A stretch of DNA of 64,000 nucleotides from Pseudomonas neuropathica (GCF_015461835.1 NZ_JACOPX010000011.1:1-64000); one strand, 5' to 3'; shown: positions 16,939-26,561, counted from the stretch's first letter. Notes: generated by a model from the sequence alone, not told the origin. Program-made: numbers and translations.

Positions 16939-17478
16939 ATGAGCGAATCGCTGACCGCGTTCGAACTGCTCTGGCAAATCGACCAGCGCTGCCGCTTGCT
17001 GGCGGCAGACCTGCCGTCGCAAGCAGCGCGCCAGGATCGCTGGAGCGGCATCGGCTTTCGCCTCGGCGAGCATTGGTATGTGGCGCCGATGGGCGAAGTC
17101 AGCGAAGTGCTGCACGAACCGCGTTTCACTCAGTTGCCCGGGGTCAAGCCGTGGGTCAAAGGTGTGGCTAACCTGCGTGGGCGGCTGCTGCCGATCATGG
17201 ATCTGTGCGGTTTCTTCGGGCATGAGCTGTCGCCGTTGCGTAAACAACGACGGGTATTGGTGGTCGAGCATGGCGATGTGTTTGCCGGGTTGATGGTCGA
17301 TGAAGTCATTGGCTTGCAGCACTTTGAGCAGAACAGCTTTGAACCGCTGTCGATCAGCAAACGCCAGGGTTCGAAGGCCGAGTTCGTCAAAGGCTATTTC
17401 CGCCGTGAGCAGAACTGGCGGGTGTTCAGCCTGTTTGCGCTGGCCAAATCCCCGGTGTTCATGAGCGTCGCGGTATAA
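16939..17478 (+). CDS. pilI: CheW-like adaptor PilI
   Basis: A 179-residue single CheW domain protein (GVANLRGRLLPIMDLCGFFG near 75-94; PLSISKRQGSKAEFVKGYF near the end). It couples the receptor PilJ to the kinase ChpA. It follows pilH by 10 bp. Unlike the compact P. aeruginosa cluster, a REP pair separates it from pilJ. Confidence 0.93.
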   Translation: MSESLTAFELLWQIDQRCRLLAADLPSQAARQDRWSGIGFRLGEHWYVAPMGEVSEVLHEPRFTQLPGVKPWVKGVANLRGRLLPIMDLCGFFGHELSPLRKQRRVLVVEHGDVFAGLMVDEVIGLQHFEQNSFEPLSISKRQGSKAEFVKGYFRREQNWRVFSLFALAKSPVFMSVAV

Positions 17479-17498
17479 CAGATTCAACACCGTCCCCT

Positions 17499-17587
17499 GT
17501 GGGAGCGAGCTTGCTCGCGAAGAGGGCGTGTCAGGCGAAACAAATATTGGCTGACCCAGCGCTTTCGCGAGCAAGCTCGCTCCCACA
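17499..17587. repeat. Paired REP element, class B, inside the pil-chp cluster
   Basis: Arms GTGGGAGCGAGCTTGCTCGC and its complement, 40 bp apart, fill the gap between pilI and pilJ. The stem would lie within a pilI-pilJ transcript. Confidence 0.93.
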
Positions 17588-17632
17588 GGGATTGCAGCAG
17601 GCCTCAAAGGTGTGGGTTAAGGGCGAGGACCG

Positions 17633-19681
17633 ATGACAAAAGCAAAAACAGGCAAGCCGGCGGAAGGCTCGCGCAGTCGCTCGCAGATCATCGTGCTGTT
17701 CATCGCACTGATCGTGTTCATCATGCTGCTGTTCGCCAACTTCGCTTACCTCAACACCCAGGCGAACTACGATAAACAGTACATCGGCCACGCCGGTGAG
17801 CTGCGCGTACTCTCGCAACGCATTGCCAAGAACGCCACCGAAGCCGCTGCCGGCAAGGCTGCCGCGTTCAAGCTGCTCAGCGATGCACGCAACGATTTCG
17901 CTCAGCGCTGGGGTTACTTGAAGAAGGGTGATCCGGCCACCGGCCTGCCTCCCGCCCCGGCTACTGTGCGCCCGGAAATGCGCGCCGTGCAGCTCGACTG
18001 GGAACGCCTGCTGAAAAACACCGACGCGATTCTTTCCAGCGAACAGACCGTGCTGTCGCTGCATCAGGTCGCCGCAACGCTGGCCGAAACCGTGCCGCAG
18101 TTGCAGATCGAATACGAAAAAGTCGTCGAAATCCTCCTCCAGCGCGGTGCCCCAGCCGCGCAAGTGGCGATGGCCCAACGTCAGTCGCTGCTCGCCGAAC
18201 GCATCCTCGGCGCGGTCAACACGGTGCTCGCCGGCGACGAAAACTCGCAGCAAGCCGCCGATGCCTTTGGCCGTGATGCCACCCGTTTCGGCCAAGTGCT
18301 CAACGGCATGCTGCAAGGCAACCCGGCGCTGAAAATCAGCCAGGTCGAAGATCGCGACGCCCGTGCTCGTTTGAGTGAAATCTCCGAGCTGTTCCAGTTT
18401 GTCTCCGGCTCCGTCGATGAAATCCTCGAAACCTCGCCGGAGCTGTTCAAAGTCCGCGAATCGGCGAGCAACATCTTCAGCCTCTCGCAGACCCTGCTCG
18501 ACGAAGCCTCGCACCTGGCCACCGGTTTCGAGAACCTTGCCGGTGGGCGTAACACCGACACCATCGGCGGCTACGTCCTCGGTTTGCTGGCACTGGCCTC
18601 GATCATCCTCATCGGTCTGGTGATGGTCCGGGAAACCAACCGCCAGTTGCGTGAAACCGCCGAGAAGAACGAGCGCAACCAGAACGCGATCATGCGCCTG
18701 CTCGATGAAATCGAAGACCTCGCTGACGGCGACCTCACCGTGACCGCCTCGGTGACCGAAGACTTCACCGGCACCATCGCCGACTCGATCAACTATTCCG
18801 TCGACCAGTTGCGCGATCTCGTCGCGACCATCAACCTCACCGCCGGCCAGGTTGCCGCCGCCGTGCAGGAAACCCAGGCCACCGCCATGCATCTGGCGCA
18901 GGCCTCGGAGCATCAGGCCCAGCAGATTTCCGAAGCCTCGACGGCGATCAGCGACATGGCCGAATCCATCGATCAGGTCTCGGCCAACGCCGCCGAATCT
19001 TCGGCGGTCGCCGAGCGTTCTGTGGAAATCGCCAACAAGGGCAACGAGGTAGTGCACAACACCATCCACGGCATGGACAACATCCGCGAGCAGATTCAGG
19101 ACACCGCCAAACGCATCAAGCGTCTCGGCGAGTCGTCGCAGGAAATCGGCGACATTGTCAGCCTCATCGACGACATTGCCGACCAGACCAACATCCTCGC
19201 CCTCAATGCGGCGATTCAGGCGTCGATGGCCGGGGATGCCGGGCGCGGGTTTGCCGTGGTCGCCGATGAAGTGCAGCGACTGGCTGAACGCTCGTCCGCC
19301 GCGACCCGGCAGATCGAAACCCTGGTGCGGGCGATTCAGACCGACACCAACGAAGCGGTCATTTCGATGGAGCAGACCACCACCGAAGTGGTGCGCGGCG
19401 CGCGACTGGCGCAGGATGCCGGTGTGGCCCTGGAAGAAATCGAAGGCGTGTCGAAGACCCTTGCGGCGCTGATTCAAAGCATCTCCAACGCAGCGCAGCA
19501 GCAGACGACTTCGGCCGGGCAGATCTCGCTGACGATGAACGTGATCCAGCAGATCACCTCGCAGACCTCGTCCGGCTCCACGGCCACCGCCGAGAGCATC
19601 GGCAACCTGACGAAAATGGCCAGTCAGCTACGACGTTCGGTGTCCGGCTTCACCTTGCCGGCGGCGACAGATAAAGCGTGA
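17633..19681 (+). CDS. pilJ: Methyl-accepting chemotaxis protein PilJ
   Basis: A 682-residue type IV pilus chemoreceptor. TM1 is about 21-43 and TM2 about 305-325, framing a large periplasmic region with two PilJ-type helical modules; a HAMP follows TM2, then a cytoplasmic signalling helix pair whose tip reads IDDIADQTNILALNAAIQAS. The ATG has a GGCGAGGACCG ribosome region. Signals go to ChpA via PilI/ChpC. No pilK (CheR-type methyltransferase) follows, unlike P. aeruginosa. Confidence 0.95.
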   Translation: MTKAKTGKPAEGSRSRSQIIVLFIALIVFIMLLFANFAYLNTQANYDKQYIGHAGELRVLSQRIAKNATEAAAGKAAAFKLLSDARNDFAQRWGYLKKGDPATGLPPAPATVRPEMRAVQLDWERLLKNTDAILSSEQTVLSLHQVAATLAETVPQLQIEYEKVVEILLQRGAPAAQVAMAQRQSLLAERILGAVNTVLAGDENSQQAADAFGRDATRFGQVLNGMLQGNPALKISQVEDRDARARLSEISELFQFVSGSVDEILETSPELFKVRESASNIFSLSQTLLDEASHLATGFENLAGGRNTDTIGGYVLGLLALASIILIGLVMVRETNRQLRETAEKNERNQNAIMRLLDEIEDLADGDLTVTASVTEDFTGTIADSINYSVDQLRDLVATINLTAGQVAAAVQETQATAMHLAQASEHQAQQISEASTAISDMAESIDQVSANAAESSAVAERSVEIANKGNEVVHNTIHGMDNIREQIQDTAKRIKRLGESSQEIGDIVSLIDDIADQTNILALNAAIQASMAGDAGRGFAVVADEVQRLAERSSAATRQIETLVRAIQTDTNEAVISMEQTTTEVVRGARLAQDAGVALEEIEGVSKTLAALIQSISNAAQQQTTSAGQISLTMNVIQQITSQTSSGSTATAESIGNLTKMASQLRRSVSGFTLPAATDKA

Positions 19682-19692
19682 GTGGAGTGGTT

Positions 19693-22600
19693 ATGGGTGA
19701 TCGGCACGACTACGTGGCCCTCGAATGGGTCAAAGGTGAAATTGCCGAAACGCTGAAACAGGCGCATCAGGCGATTGAAGCCGTGCTCGATGATCCGCAG
19801 GCCTTTCCCGGACTGGACGAGTGCCTGGATTACATCCATCAGGTCCACGGCAGTCTGCAGATGGTCGAGTTCTACGGCGCAGCCTTGCTCGCCGAGGAAA
19901 TGGAGCATCTGGTCGAAGCCCTGCAGCACGAACGCGTCAGCCATCGCGACGAAGCCCTGCACCTGTTGCTGCAAGCCCTTGGGCAATTGCCGATCTACCT
20001 CGACCGCGTGCAGAGCGCCCGCCGCGATTTGCCGCTGGTGGTGTTGCCGCTGATCAATGATCTGCGCAGTGCCCGGGGCGAAAGCCTGCTCTCGGAAACC
20101 AGCTTGTTCAGCCCGCAACTGCCCGAACTGGCGCCGCTAAACGCAGAAGCGTTGACCCTGCTGGAGCCGGCAGAACTGCCGAACGTACTGCGCAAATTGC
20201 GCCAGATGCTGCAAATGGCTTTGGTCGGTTTGCTGCGCGAGCAGGATGACCAGACCCACCTCGGTTATCTGGCCAAAGTATTCACTCGCCTCGAAGCGCT
20301 GAGCGGTGATTCGCCGCTGAGTCCGCTGTGGCAAGTCGCCTCGGCGCTGGTCGAGGGCATGCGCGCAGGCGTCATCGCCAACAGCCCGGCGCTGCGCAGC
20401 CTGTTCAAGGATGCCGACAAAGAGCTCAAGCGTCTGCTCGAGCAAGGTATGTCCGGCCTCAATCAGCCGCCTCCGGCTGAGCTGCTGAAAAGCCTGTTGT
20501 TCTATATTGCCAAAGCCGAACATCCCACCGGGCAGATGCTGACCATGAAAGATCGCTACTCCCTGGACGACGCGTTGCCCGACAGCGCGATGGTCGACGA
20601 AGAACGCGCGCGCCTGGCCGGCCCCGATCGCGATGCGATGCGCTCGGTGCTGGCGGCGTTGTGTGAAGAACTGGTGCGGGTCAAGGAGCGCCTCGACCTG
20701 TTCGTGCGCAGCGACCGCCAGCACACCTCGGATCTGGAAAACCTGCTCGCACCCCTGCGGCAGATCGCCGACACCCTCGCGGTGCTCGGTTTCGGCCAGC
20801 CGCGCAAAGTGATCATCGATCAATTGGCCGTCGTACTCAGCCTCGCCCAGGGCCAGCGCGAACCGAACGACGCGATCCTGATGGACGTTGCCGGCGCGCT
20901 GCTCTACGTCGAAGCGACGCTGGCTGGAATGGTCGGCACCGTCGAGCCGGAAAGCCCGGAAGATACGCGCTTGCCGACCACCGACCTGACGCAGATTCAT
21001 CAGATCGTGATCAAGGAAGCGCGCATCTGCCTGCAACAGGCCAAGGACATGATCGTCGACTACATCGACGCCGATTGGGATCGCCAGCACCTGCAACCGT
21101 TGCCGGCGCTGCTGACCCAGGTGCGCGGGGCACTGGCGATGATTCCGTTGAACCGCGCGGCAAGTCTGGTCGAGGCGTGCAACGGCTTTATCCGCGAACA
21201 TCTGTTGCTTGATCCGCACGAGCCGGGTTGGGAAGAGCTGGATTATCTGGCCGATGTCATCAGCAGCCTCGAGTATTACCTCGAACGTCTGAGCGACGAT
21301 CCGCAGGCGCCGAGCGAGCAGCTGCTGGATGTCGCGCAGAAGTCCCTTGCGAGTCTGGGGTTCTTTCCAAATGAGCCGCATGTGCCCGTGCTCGACGACG
21401 TGCTCAGCCCCAGCGAAGCGCTGGTGATGCAGGACATGCAAGCGCTTGATGACCCGGAAACCGTGCAGTCGCTGGCCGATGTTCTGGCCAGCCCGGTTTC
21501 AGCGCTCAACCCGCCAGCGCTGATCACCCCCGGTAGCCTGATGCCGCCGCCGGCCGATGAAGAACCGGTCGACGATGAGCTGCGCGAAGTGTTCCTCGAA
21601 GAGACCGACGAGGTCCTCGAAGTCCTCCACGAATACCTGCCGCACTGGATTGCCAATCCGCAGGACCGCGATGCGCTGACCGAACTGCGTCGCGCCTTCC
21701 ACACGCTCAAGGGCAGCGGGCGCATGGTCCGCGCGCTGATTCTCGGTGAGCTGGCGTGGTCGGTGGAAAACCTGCTCAACCGTGTGCTCGAACAAAGTGT
21801 CGAACCGGGCTCGGTGGTGCAGCAAGTGCTGACCGACACCGTGCTGTTGCTGCCCGAGTTGATCAGCGAATTCGCCACTAGTAACCAGCGCCAGCGCGGC
21901 GATGTCGATCAGCTCGCGGCCCGTGCTCACGCCTTGGCCAAAGGTGACGAGCCATTGGCCGCCGAAGACGTGGACGATGTCGCGGCGCTCGATCCGCTGT
22001 TGCTGGAAATCTTCCGCAAAGAAGCCGAGACCCACCTCGCCAGCCTCAACCGCTTTCTCGATCAGGCCGCCGAGCATGTGCCGCTGCAGGCCAGCGACGA
22101 ACTGCAGCGCGCCTTGCACACGCTCAAGGGCAGCGCCTCGATGGCTGGCGTATTGCCGATTGCCGAACTCGCTGCGCCGCTCGATCAACTGGCCCGCGAG
22201 TTCAAGGCGCACCAGTTGCCGCTGGACCTCGACGAAGTGGAGTTGCTGCTGGAAGCCGAGGGTCTGTTCCGCGTCGGCCTGCGTCAACTCAAGCATGATC
22301 CGCTGGCGCCGATCGTCGGTGCGCAGTCGCTGATCAAACGCTCGGAAACCCTGCTCGCCGAGCGTCTGGAATCGATCCTCGATGCGCCGCACACCGGCCT
22401 GCGGATCAAGCGTGACCCGCAACTGATCAACAACTTCCTCGCTCAGGGCATGGACATCCTGCTCGACGCCGAAAGCCTGTTGCAGCGCTGGCAACAACAC
22501 CCCGGCGAGCGTCAGGAACTCAGCGCCTTGCTGGATGAGCTGACCACCCTCGGCGAAGGCGCACATCTGGCGGATCTGCTGCCGGTGGACGTGTTGTGCG

Positions 22601-25590
22601 AAGCCTTGCTCGACCTGTATGGCGCGGTGGAAGAAAGCAGCCTGGCGGTCAGCGAGCAGTTTTTCCGCGAAGCGCAGAACGCTCACGAAGCGCTGATCAA
22701 CATGCTCGACGAACTGGCCGCCGGGCAGGAAGTCACGCCACAACCGGCGCGGATCCGGGCGTTGCATGATCTGCTCGATCAGAGCCTCGACCCATCGTCC
22801 ATGGGCCTGATTCGCAGCGATGGCAGCCGTACCCTGAGCATCCGTGAACTGGGCAGCGCCACCGCCGAGTTGCAGCAAAAGGCAACGGCGCTTGAACACG
22901 ATGACGAGATCGTCGAGATTTTCCTTGAAGAAGCGGTCGACATTCTCGATAGCTCAGGCCAGGCCTTGCAGCGCTGGTTGAGCGACCCGGACAACGCTGC
23001 ACCGCTGTCCTCGCTGCAACGCGATCTGCACACCCTCAAGGGGGGCGCGCGGATGGCCGAAGTCGAGGCCATTGGCGATCTGGCTCAGGAGCTGGAAAGC
23101 TTTTACGAAGGCTTGGTGGATCGTCGCTACCACTACAGCGAAAGCCTGGGGCGCTTGCTGCTCAAGAGCCATGACCGCTTGGCGCTGTTGCTTGATCAAC
23201 TGCAAAACCATCAGCCGCTGACCCCGGCACAGGATCTGATCGACACGATCCGTCAGGTACGTCAGGGCCACAGCGTCGCCGAAGCGCCGCCAGCAATAGC
23301 CGAGCACGACAGCGCTGGCCACGATCCCGAACTGCTGGAAATCTTCCTCGAAGAAGGTTTCGACATCATCGAAAACTCCGGCGCCGCGCTGCTGCGCTGG
23401 CAAGCCGAGCCGGGCAATCGCCAGGAAGTGGAAACCCTGCTGCGCGATCTGCACACCCTCAAGGGTGGCGCGCGGATGGTCGAGATCGGCCCGATCGGCG
23501 ACCTTGCCCATGAGCTGGAATACCTTTACGAAAGTCTCTCCTCCGGAACATTGCAGCCGTCGACCGAACTGTTTGCGCTGGTGCAGCGCGGCCATGATCG
23601 GCTGGCACAAATGCTCGATGGCGTGCGCGCCGGGCAACCGTGTCCACCGGCCGATCGGCTGATCAACGCGATCCAGAATTTCAGTCATCCGGTAACGGTT
23701 GAAACGCCGCCAGCGTTGCCGCTGCCCGTCAAGACCGAACCTGCACCGCCGGCTGCCGAGGCTGGCGCGGACATGGTCAAAGTTTCCGCCGAACTGCTCG
23801 ATGAACTGGTCAATCTGGCCGGGGAAACCTCGATCTTCCGTGGCCGTATCGAACAGCAGGTCAACGACGCGCAGATCGCCCTGAACGAGATGGAAACCAC
23901 CATCGAACGGATGCGCGATCAGTTGCGCCGTCTCGACACGGAAACCCAGGGACGGATTCTCAGTCGCCAGCAAGTCGATGCCGAACGCCTTGGCTACGAA
24001 GAATTCGATCCCCTGGAAATGGACCGCCATTCGCAGTTGCAGCAACTGTCGCGGGCGTTGTTCGAATCGGCTTCCGACTTGCTCGACCTCAAGGAAACCC
24101 TCGACCGGCGCAATCACGACGCGGAGAACCTGTTGCAGCAACAGGGGCGGATCAATACCGAATTGCAGGAAGGCCTGATGCGCACGCGCATGGTGCCGTT
24201 CGAGCGCATGTTGCCGCGTTTGAAACGCATCGTCCGCCAGGTCGCCGAAGAACTGAACAAAGACGTCGCGTTTGTCGTCGGCAACGCCGAAGGCGAGATG
24301 GATCGCAACGTACTCGAACGCATGGCCGCGCCGTTGGAACACATGCTGCGCAACGCCGTCGACCACGGTCTGGAGTCCGCTGAAGTGCGTCTGGCGGCAG
24401 GCAAACCGGCGCAGGGCACGGTAAGCCTGGACCTGTCCCGCGAGGGCGGCGACATCGTTTTCGACATTCGCGATGACGGCGCCGGGGTGCCACTGGAAGC
24501 GGTGCGGCGCAAGGCGATCAAGCGCGGCATGCTCGCGCCGGAGGCCGAAATCAGCGACCGCGACGTGTTGCAGTTCATCCTCCAGCCGGGGTTTTCCACG
24601 GCGGAAAAGATCACCCAGATTTCCGGACGCGGCGTCGGCATGGACGTGGTGCATGAAGAAGTCCGCCAGTTGGGCGGGACCATGAGCATCGACTCGGTGC
24701 CGGGGCAGGGCGTGCATTTCCGCATTCGGCTGCCGTTCACCGTGTCGGTCAACCGCGCGTTGATGGTGCAGTGCGGCGAGGATCAATACGCGATTCCGCT
24801 GAACACCATCGAAGGCATCGTCCGTGTTCTGCCGAATGATCTGGAAGGGCACTTCCGCCAGGATCCACCGCGCTACCACTACGGCGGCCAGACCTATGAA
24901 CTGTGCTACCTCGGCGAACTGCTGAAAACCGCGCCACGGCCGAAACTGCTCGGCCAGAACCTGCCGTTGCCGGTGCTGCTGGTGCATTACAACGACCGGC
25001 GCATCGCGGTGCAGGTCGATACCATGGCCGGCACCCGCGAGATCGTGGTCAAGAGCCTTGGCGCGCAATTCGCGGCAGTGCAGGGCGTATCCGGCGCGAC
25101 GATTCTGGGCGATGGTCGGGTGGTGCTGATTCTCGATTTGCTCGCACCGATTCGGGCGATGCAAGCGCGGGTTGCGCAGACACCGACGGTGCCGGAGATC
25201 GACAGCGAACCGCACAAGCCGCTGCTGGTGATGGTGGTCGACGACTCGGTCACCGTACGCAAGGTCACCAGCCGCTTGCTCGAACGCCATGGCATGAACG
25301 TGCTGACGGCCAAGGACGGTGTCGACGCCATGCTACTGCTCGAAGAACACATGCCCGACCTGATGCTGCTCGACATCGAAATGCCGCGCATGGACGGCTT
25401 CGAAGTCGCCACCCAGGTACGCAACGACGAACGCCTGCAACACTTGCCGATCATCATGATCACCTCACGCACCGGGCAGAAACACCGCGACCGTGCCATG
25501 GCGATTGGCGTCAACGACTACCTCGGCAAGCCGTATCAAGAGTCGGTGCTGCTCGAAAGCATTGCCCAATGGAGCAAGAAACATGCATGA
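19693..25590 (+). CDS. chpA: Pil-Chp hybrid histidine kinase ChpA
   Basis: A 1965-residue multidomain kinase. In order: an N-terminal non-canonical Xpt-like module (HQVHGSLQMVEFYGAALLAE, about 50-70), further degenerate helical modules, four canonical Hpt sites with HTLKG motifs at His670, His809, His1113 and His1254, a dimerisation region (about 1375), the HATPase domain (NAVDHGLES near 1551-1559), a CheW domain and a C-terminal receiver with Asp1894 in LLDIEMPRMDG. P. aeruginosa ChpA is about 2470 residues with more phosphotransfer modules, so this one is about 500 shorter. I prefer ATG 19693 (MGDRHDYV) over GTG 19678. Confidence 0.95.
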   Translation: MGDRHDYVALEWVKGEIAETLKQAHQAIEAVLDDPQAFPGLDECLDYIHQVHGSLQMVEFYGAALLAEEMEHLVEALQHERVSHRDEALHLLLQALGQLPIYLDRVQSARRDLPLVVLPLINDLRSARGESLLSETSLFSPQLPELAPLNAEALTLLEPAELPNVLRKLRQMLQMALVGLLREQDDQTHLGYLAKVFTRLEALSGDSPLSPLWQVASALVEGMRAGVIANSPALRSLFKDADKELKRLLEQGMSGLNQPPPAELLKSLLFYIAKAEHPTGQMLTMKDRYSLDDALPDSAMVDEERARLAGPDRDAMRSVLAALCEELVRVKERLDLFVRSDRQHTSDLENLLAPLRQIADTLAVLGFGQPRKVIIDQLAVVLSLAQGQREPNDAILMDVAGALLYVEATLAGMVGTVEPESPEDTRLPTTDLTQIHQIVIKEARICLQQAKDMIVDYIDADWDRQHLQPLPALLTQVRGALAMIPLNRAASLVEACNGFIREHLLLDPHEPGWEELDYLADVISSLEYYLERLSDDPQAPSEQLLDVAQKSLASLGFFPNEPHVPVLDDVLSPSEALVMQDMQALDDPETVQSLADVLASPVSALNPPALITPGSLMPPPADEEPVDDELREVFLEETDEVLEVLHEYLPHWIANPQDRDALTELRRAFHTLKGSGRMVRALILGELAWSVENLLNRVLEQSVEPGSVVQQVLTDTVLLLPELISEFATSNQRQRGDVDQLAARAHALAKGDEPLAAEDVDDVAALDPLLLEIFRKEAETHLASLNRFLDQAAEHVPLQASDELQRALHTLKGSASMAGVLPIAELAAPLDQLAREFKAHQLPLDLDEVELLLEAEGLFRVGLRQLKHDPLAPIVGAQSLIKRSETLLAERLESILDAPHTGLRIKRDPQLINNFLAQGMDILLDAESLLQRWQQHPGERQELSALLDELTTLGEGAHLADLLPVDVLCEALLDLYGAVEESSLAVSEQFFREAQNAHEALINMLDELAAGQEVTPQPARIRALHDLLDQSLDPSSMGLIRSDGSRTLSIRELGSATAELQQKATALEHDDEIVEIFLEEAVDILDSSGQALQRWLSDPDNAAPLSSLQRDLHTLKGGARMAEVEAIGDLAQELESFYEGLVDRRYHYSESLGRLLLKSHDRLALLLDQLQNHQPLTPAQDLIDTIRQVRQGHSVAEAPPAIAEHDSAGHDPELLEIFLEEGFDIIENSGAALLRWQAEPGNRQEVETLLRDLHTLKGGARMVEIGPIGDLAHELEYLYESLSSGTLQPSTELFALVQRGHDRLAQMLDGVRAGQPCPPADRLINAIQNFSHPVTVETPPALPLPVKTEPAPPAAEAGADMVKVSAELLDELVNLAGETSIFRGRIEQQVNDAQIALNEMETTIERMRDQLRRLDTETQGRILSRQQVDAERLGYEEFDPLEMDRHSQLQQLSRALFESASDLLDLKETLDRRNHDAENLLQQQGRINTELQEGLMRTRMVPFERMLPRLKRIVRQVAEELNKDVAFVVGNAEGEMDRNVLERMAAPLEHMLRNAVDHGLESAEVRLAAGKPAQGTVSLDLSREGGDIVFDIRDDGAGVPLEAVRRKAIKRGMLAPEAEISDRDVLQFILQPGFSTAEKITQISGRGVGMDVVHEEVRQLGGTMSIDSVPGQGVHFRIRLPFTVSVNRALMVQCGEDQYAIPLNTIEGIVRVLPNDLEGHFRQDPPRYHYGGQTYELCYLGELLKTAPRPKLLGQNLPLPVLLVHYNDRRIAVQVDTMAGTREIVVKSLGAQFAAVQGVSGATILGDGRVVLILDLLAPIRAMQARVAQTPTVPEIDSEPHKPLLVMVVDDSVTVRKVTSRLLERHGMNVLTAKDGVDAMLLLEEHMPDLMLLDIEMPRMDGFEVATQVRNDERLQHLPIIMITSRTGQKHRDRAMAIGVNDYLGKPYQESVLLESIAQWSKKHA

Positions 25591-26053
25591 GCGCCGGCAT
25601 AATCAGCGCAGCAGCCAACTCACCGGGCTGCTGCTGCCGTTGGCGGATCGCAATTTGATCCTGCCTAACGTCGCTGTCGCTGAGTTGATTGACTATCAGG
25701 CCAGTGCCTTCGATCTGGACACGCCGCCGTGGTATCTGGGGCGCGTGAAGTGGCGCGAGCGGCAGATTCCGTTGCTCAGTTTCGAGTCGGCGTGCGGGCA
25801 GAAAATCGTCATTGGCGAGCGCGCGCGGATCGTGATTTTGAATGCGCTCGGTGGGTTGCCGGAGTTGAAGTTCATTGCGCTGCTGGTGCAGGGGATTCCG
25901 CGGTCGTACAAGCTCGACAGTCAGTTGAGCTATGTCGATGTGCCGTTGTGTGCGCTGGAACAGGCGGCGGTGCAGGTCGGGGAGCAAGTGGCGAAGGTGC
26001 CGGATTTGCTTGGGTTGGAGAAGTTGTTGGTGGATGCTGGTCTCGTCCATTGA
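25583..26053 (+). CDS. chpC: CheW-like chemotaxis protein ChpC
   Basis: A 156-residue CheW-domain adaptor of the Pil-Chp system. ATG at 25583 overlaps the chpA stop by 8 bp, so translation is probably coupled. The chpB methylesterase that lies between chpA and chpC in P. aeruginosa is absent. It is the last gene of the cluster; a REP pair follows. Confidence 0.9.
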   Translation: MHERRHNQRSSQLTGLLLPLADRNLILPNVAVAELIDYQASAFDLDTPPWYLGRVKWRERQIPLLSFESACGQKIVIGERARIVILNALGGLPELKFIALLVQGIPRSYKLDSQLSYVDVPLCALEQAAVQVGEQVAKVPDLLGLEKLLVDAGLVH

Positions 26054-26083
26054 TCCAGAATTTTCATTGGCCTGACTGGCCTC

Positions 26084-26148
26084 ATCGCGAGCAGGCTCAC
26101 TCCTACATTTGGAATGCATTCCCCTGTAGGAGTGAGCCTGCTCGCGAT
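26084..26148. repeat. Paired REP element, class C
   Basis: Arms ATCGCGAGCAGGCTCACTCC and its complement, about 19 bp apart, 30 bp after chpC. Confidence 0.93.
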
Positions 26149-26307
26149 AGCGCTTGCGGCAGCCACCAAAATCCGACAGACAAATCCTCAATCCCCGCAG
26201 CGCAATAAACGCATCCAGGCACAGCTGTTTAAAGACACCCGGTGTTACGGCTCCCTAGCCTACAAATCCTTGCGCCGCTGCCTACGCATGCACCAGAATC
26301 CGCCGGC

Positions 26308-26336
26308 TTGTGCGCCTTGGGCATGCTGCGTAACTT
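26308..26336 (+). promoter_or_regulatory. Candidate sigma-70 promoter of the DUF6124 leader
   Basis: TTGTGC (26308-26313) and TAACTT (26331-26336) with a 17 bp spacer. The match to consensus is modest. It would start a transcript near 26343, exactly where the first hairpin of the leader begins, which is the main argument for it. Confidence 0.3.
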
Positions 26337-26343
26337 GATTCCG

Positions 26344-26561
26344 TCACTGATTTCCAGTGATCGGGTTTAGTAGCCCGTCATATTTGGGGCGTATAGCTCA
26401 TCAAACAGTCAGGTACTCCATACCTGCACTTTATGGTGGTTGTGCGCAGGGCGCCTTCGGGCGCGCCGGTTTCCCAGATCCCCGGTCTACTAACCTGCGC
26501 ACAGCTGCCTCCACTTCTTTTAGTAGGGAAGCGGTGGCTAGCCCGAATGAGGATCTGGTAA
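26344..26561 (+). ncRNA. Structured 5' leader RNA of the DUF6124 gene
   Basis: A chain of perfect helices visible by eye. P1: TCACTG/CAGTGA (26344-26349, 26355-26360). P2: CGGG/CCCG (26362-26365, 26374-26377) with loop TTTAGTAG. P3: CAGGTA/TACCTG (26410-26415, 26421-26426). P4: ten pairs, TGTGCGCAGG with CCTGCGCACA (26441-26450, 26494-26503), enclosing a GCGCC-TTCG-GGCGC hairpin (26451-26464) and a CCGG/CCGG stem (26466-26469, 26482-26485). CTACTAA (26487-26493) inside P4 is complementary to the P2 loop TTAGTAG and again to a second TTAGTAG at 26520-26526, just before the ribosome site. Similar leaders precede this gene type elsewhere in Pseudomonas, as far as I recall. Confidence 0.65.

Noticed and set aside
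17531..19477. Long open frame (about 650 codons) on the minus strand across pilJ
   Set aside because: It mirrors pilJ codon structure, has no ribosome site and its translation resembles no protein. Long antisense frames are normal in GC-rich genes.
22954..25290. Long minus-strand frame opposite chpA
   Set aside because: Shadow of chpA; His/Gln/Arg-rich translation with no domain.
26149..26560. Possible small coding frames in the DUF6124 leader
   Set aside because: Frames here lack ribosome sites and the segment is explained by RNA helices.
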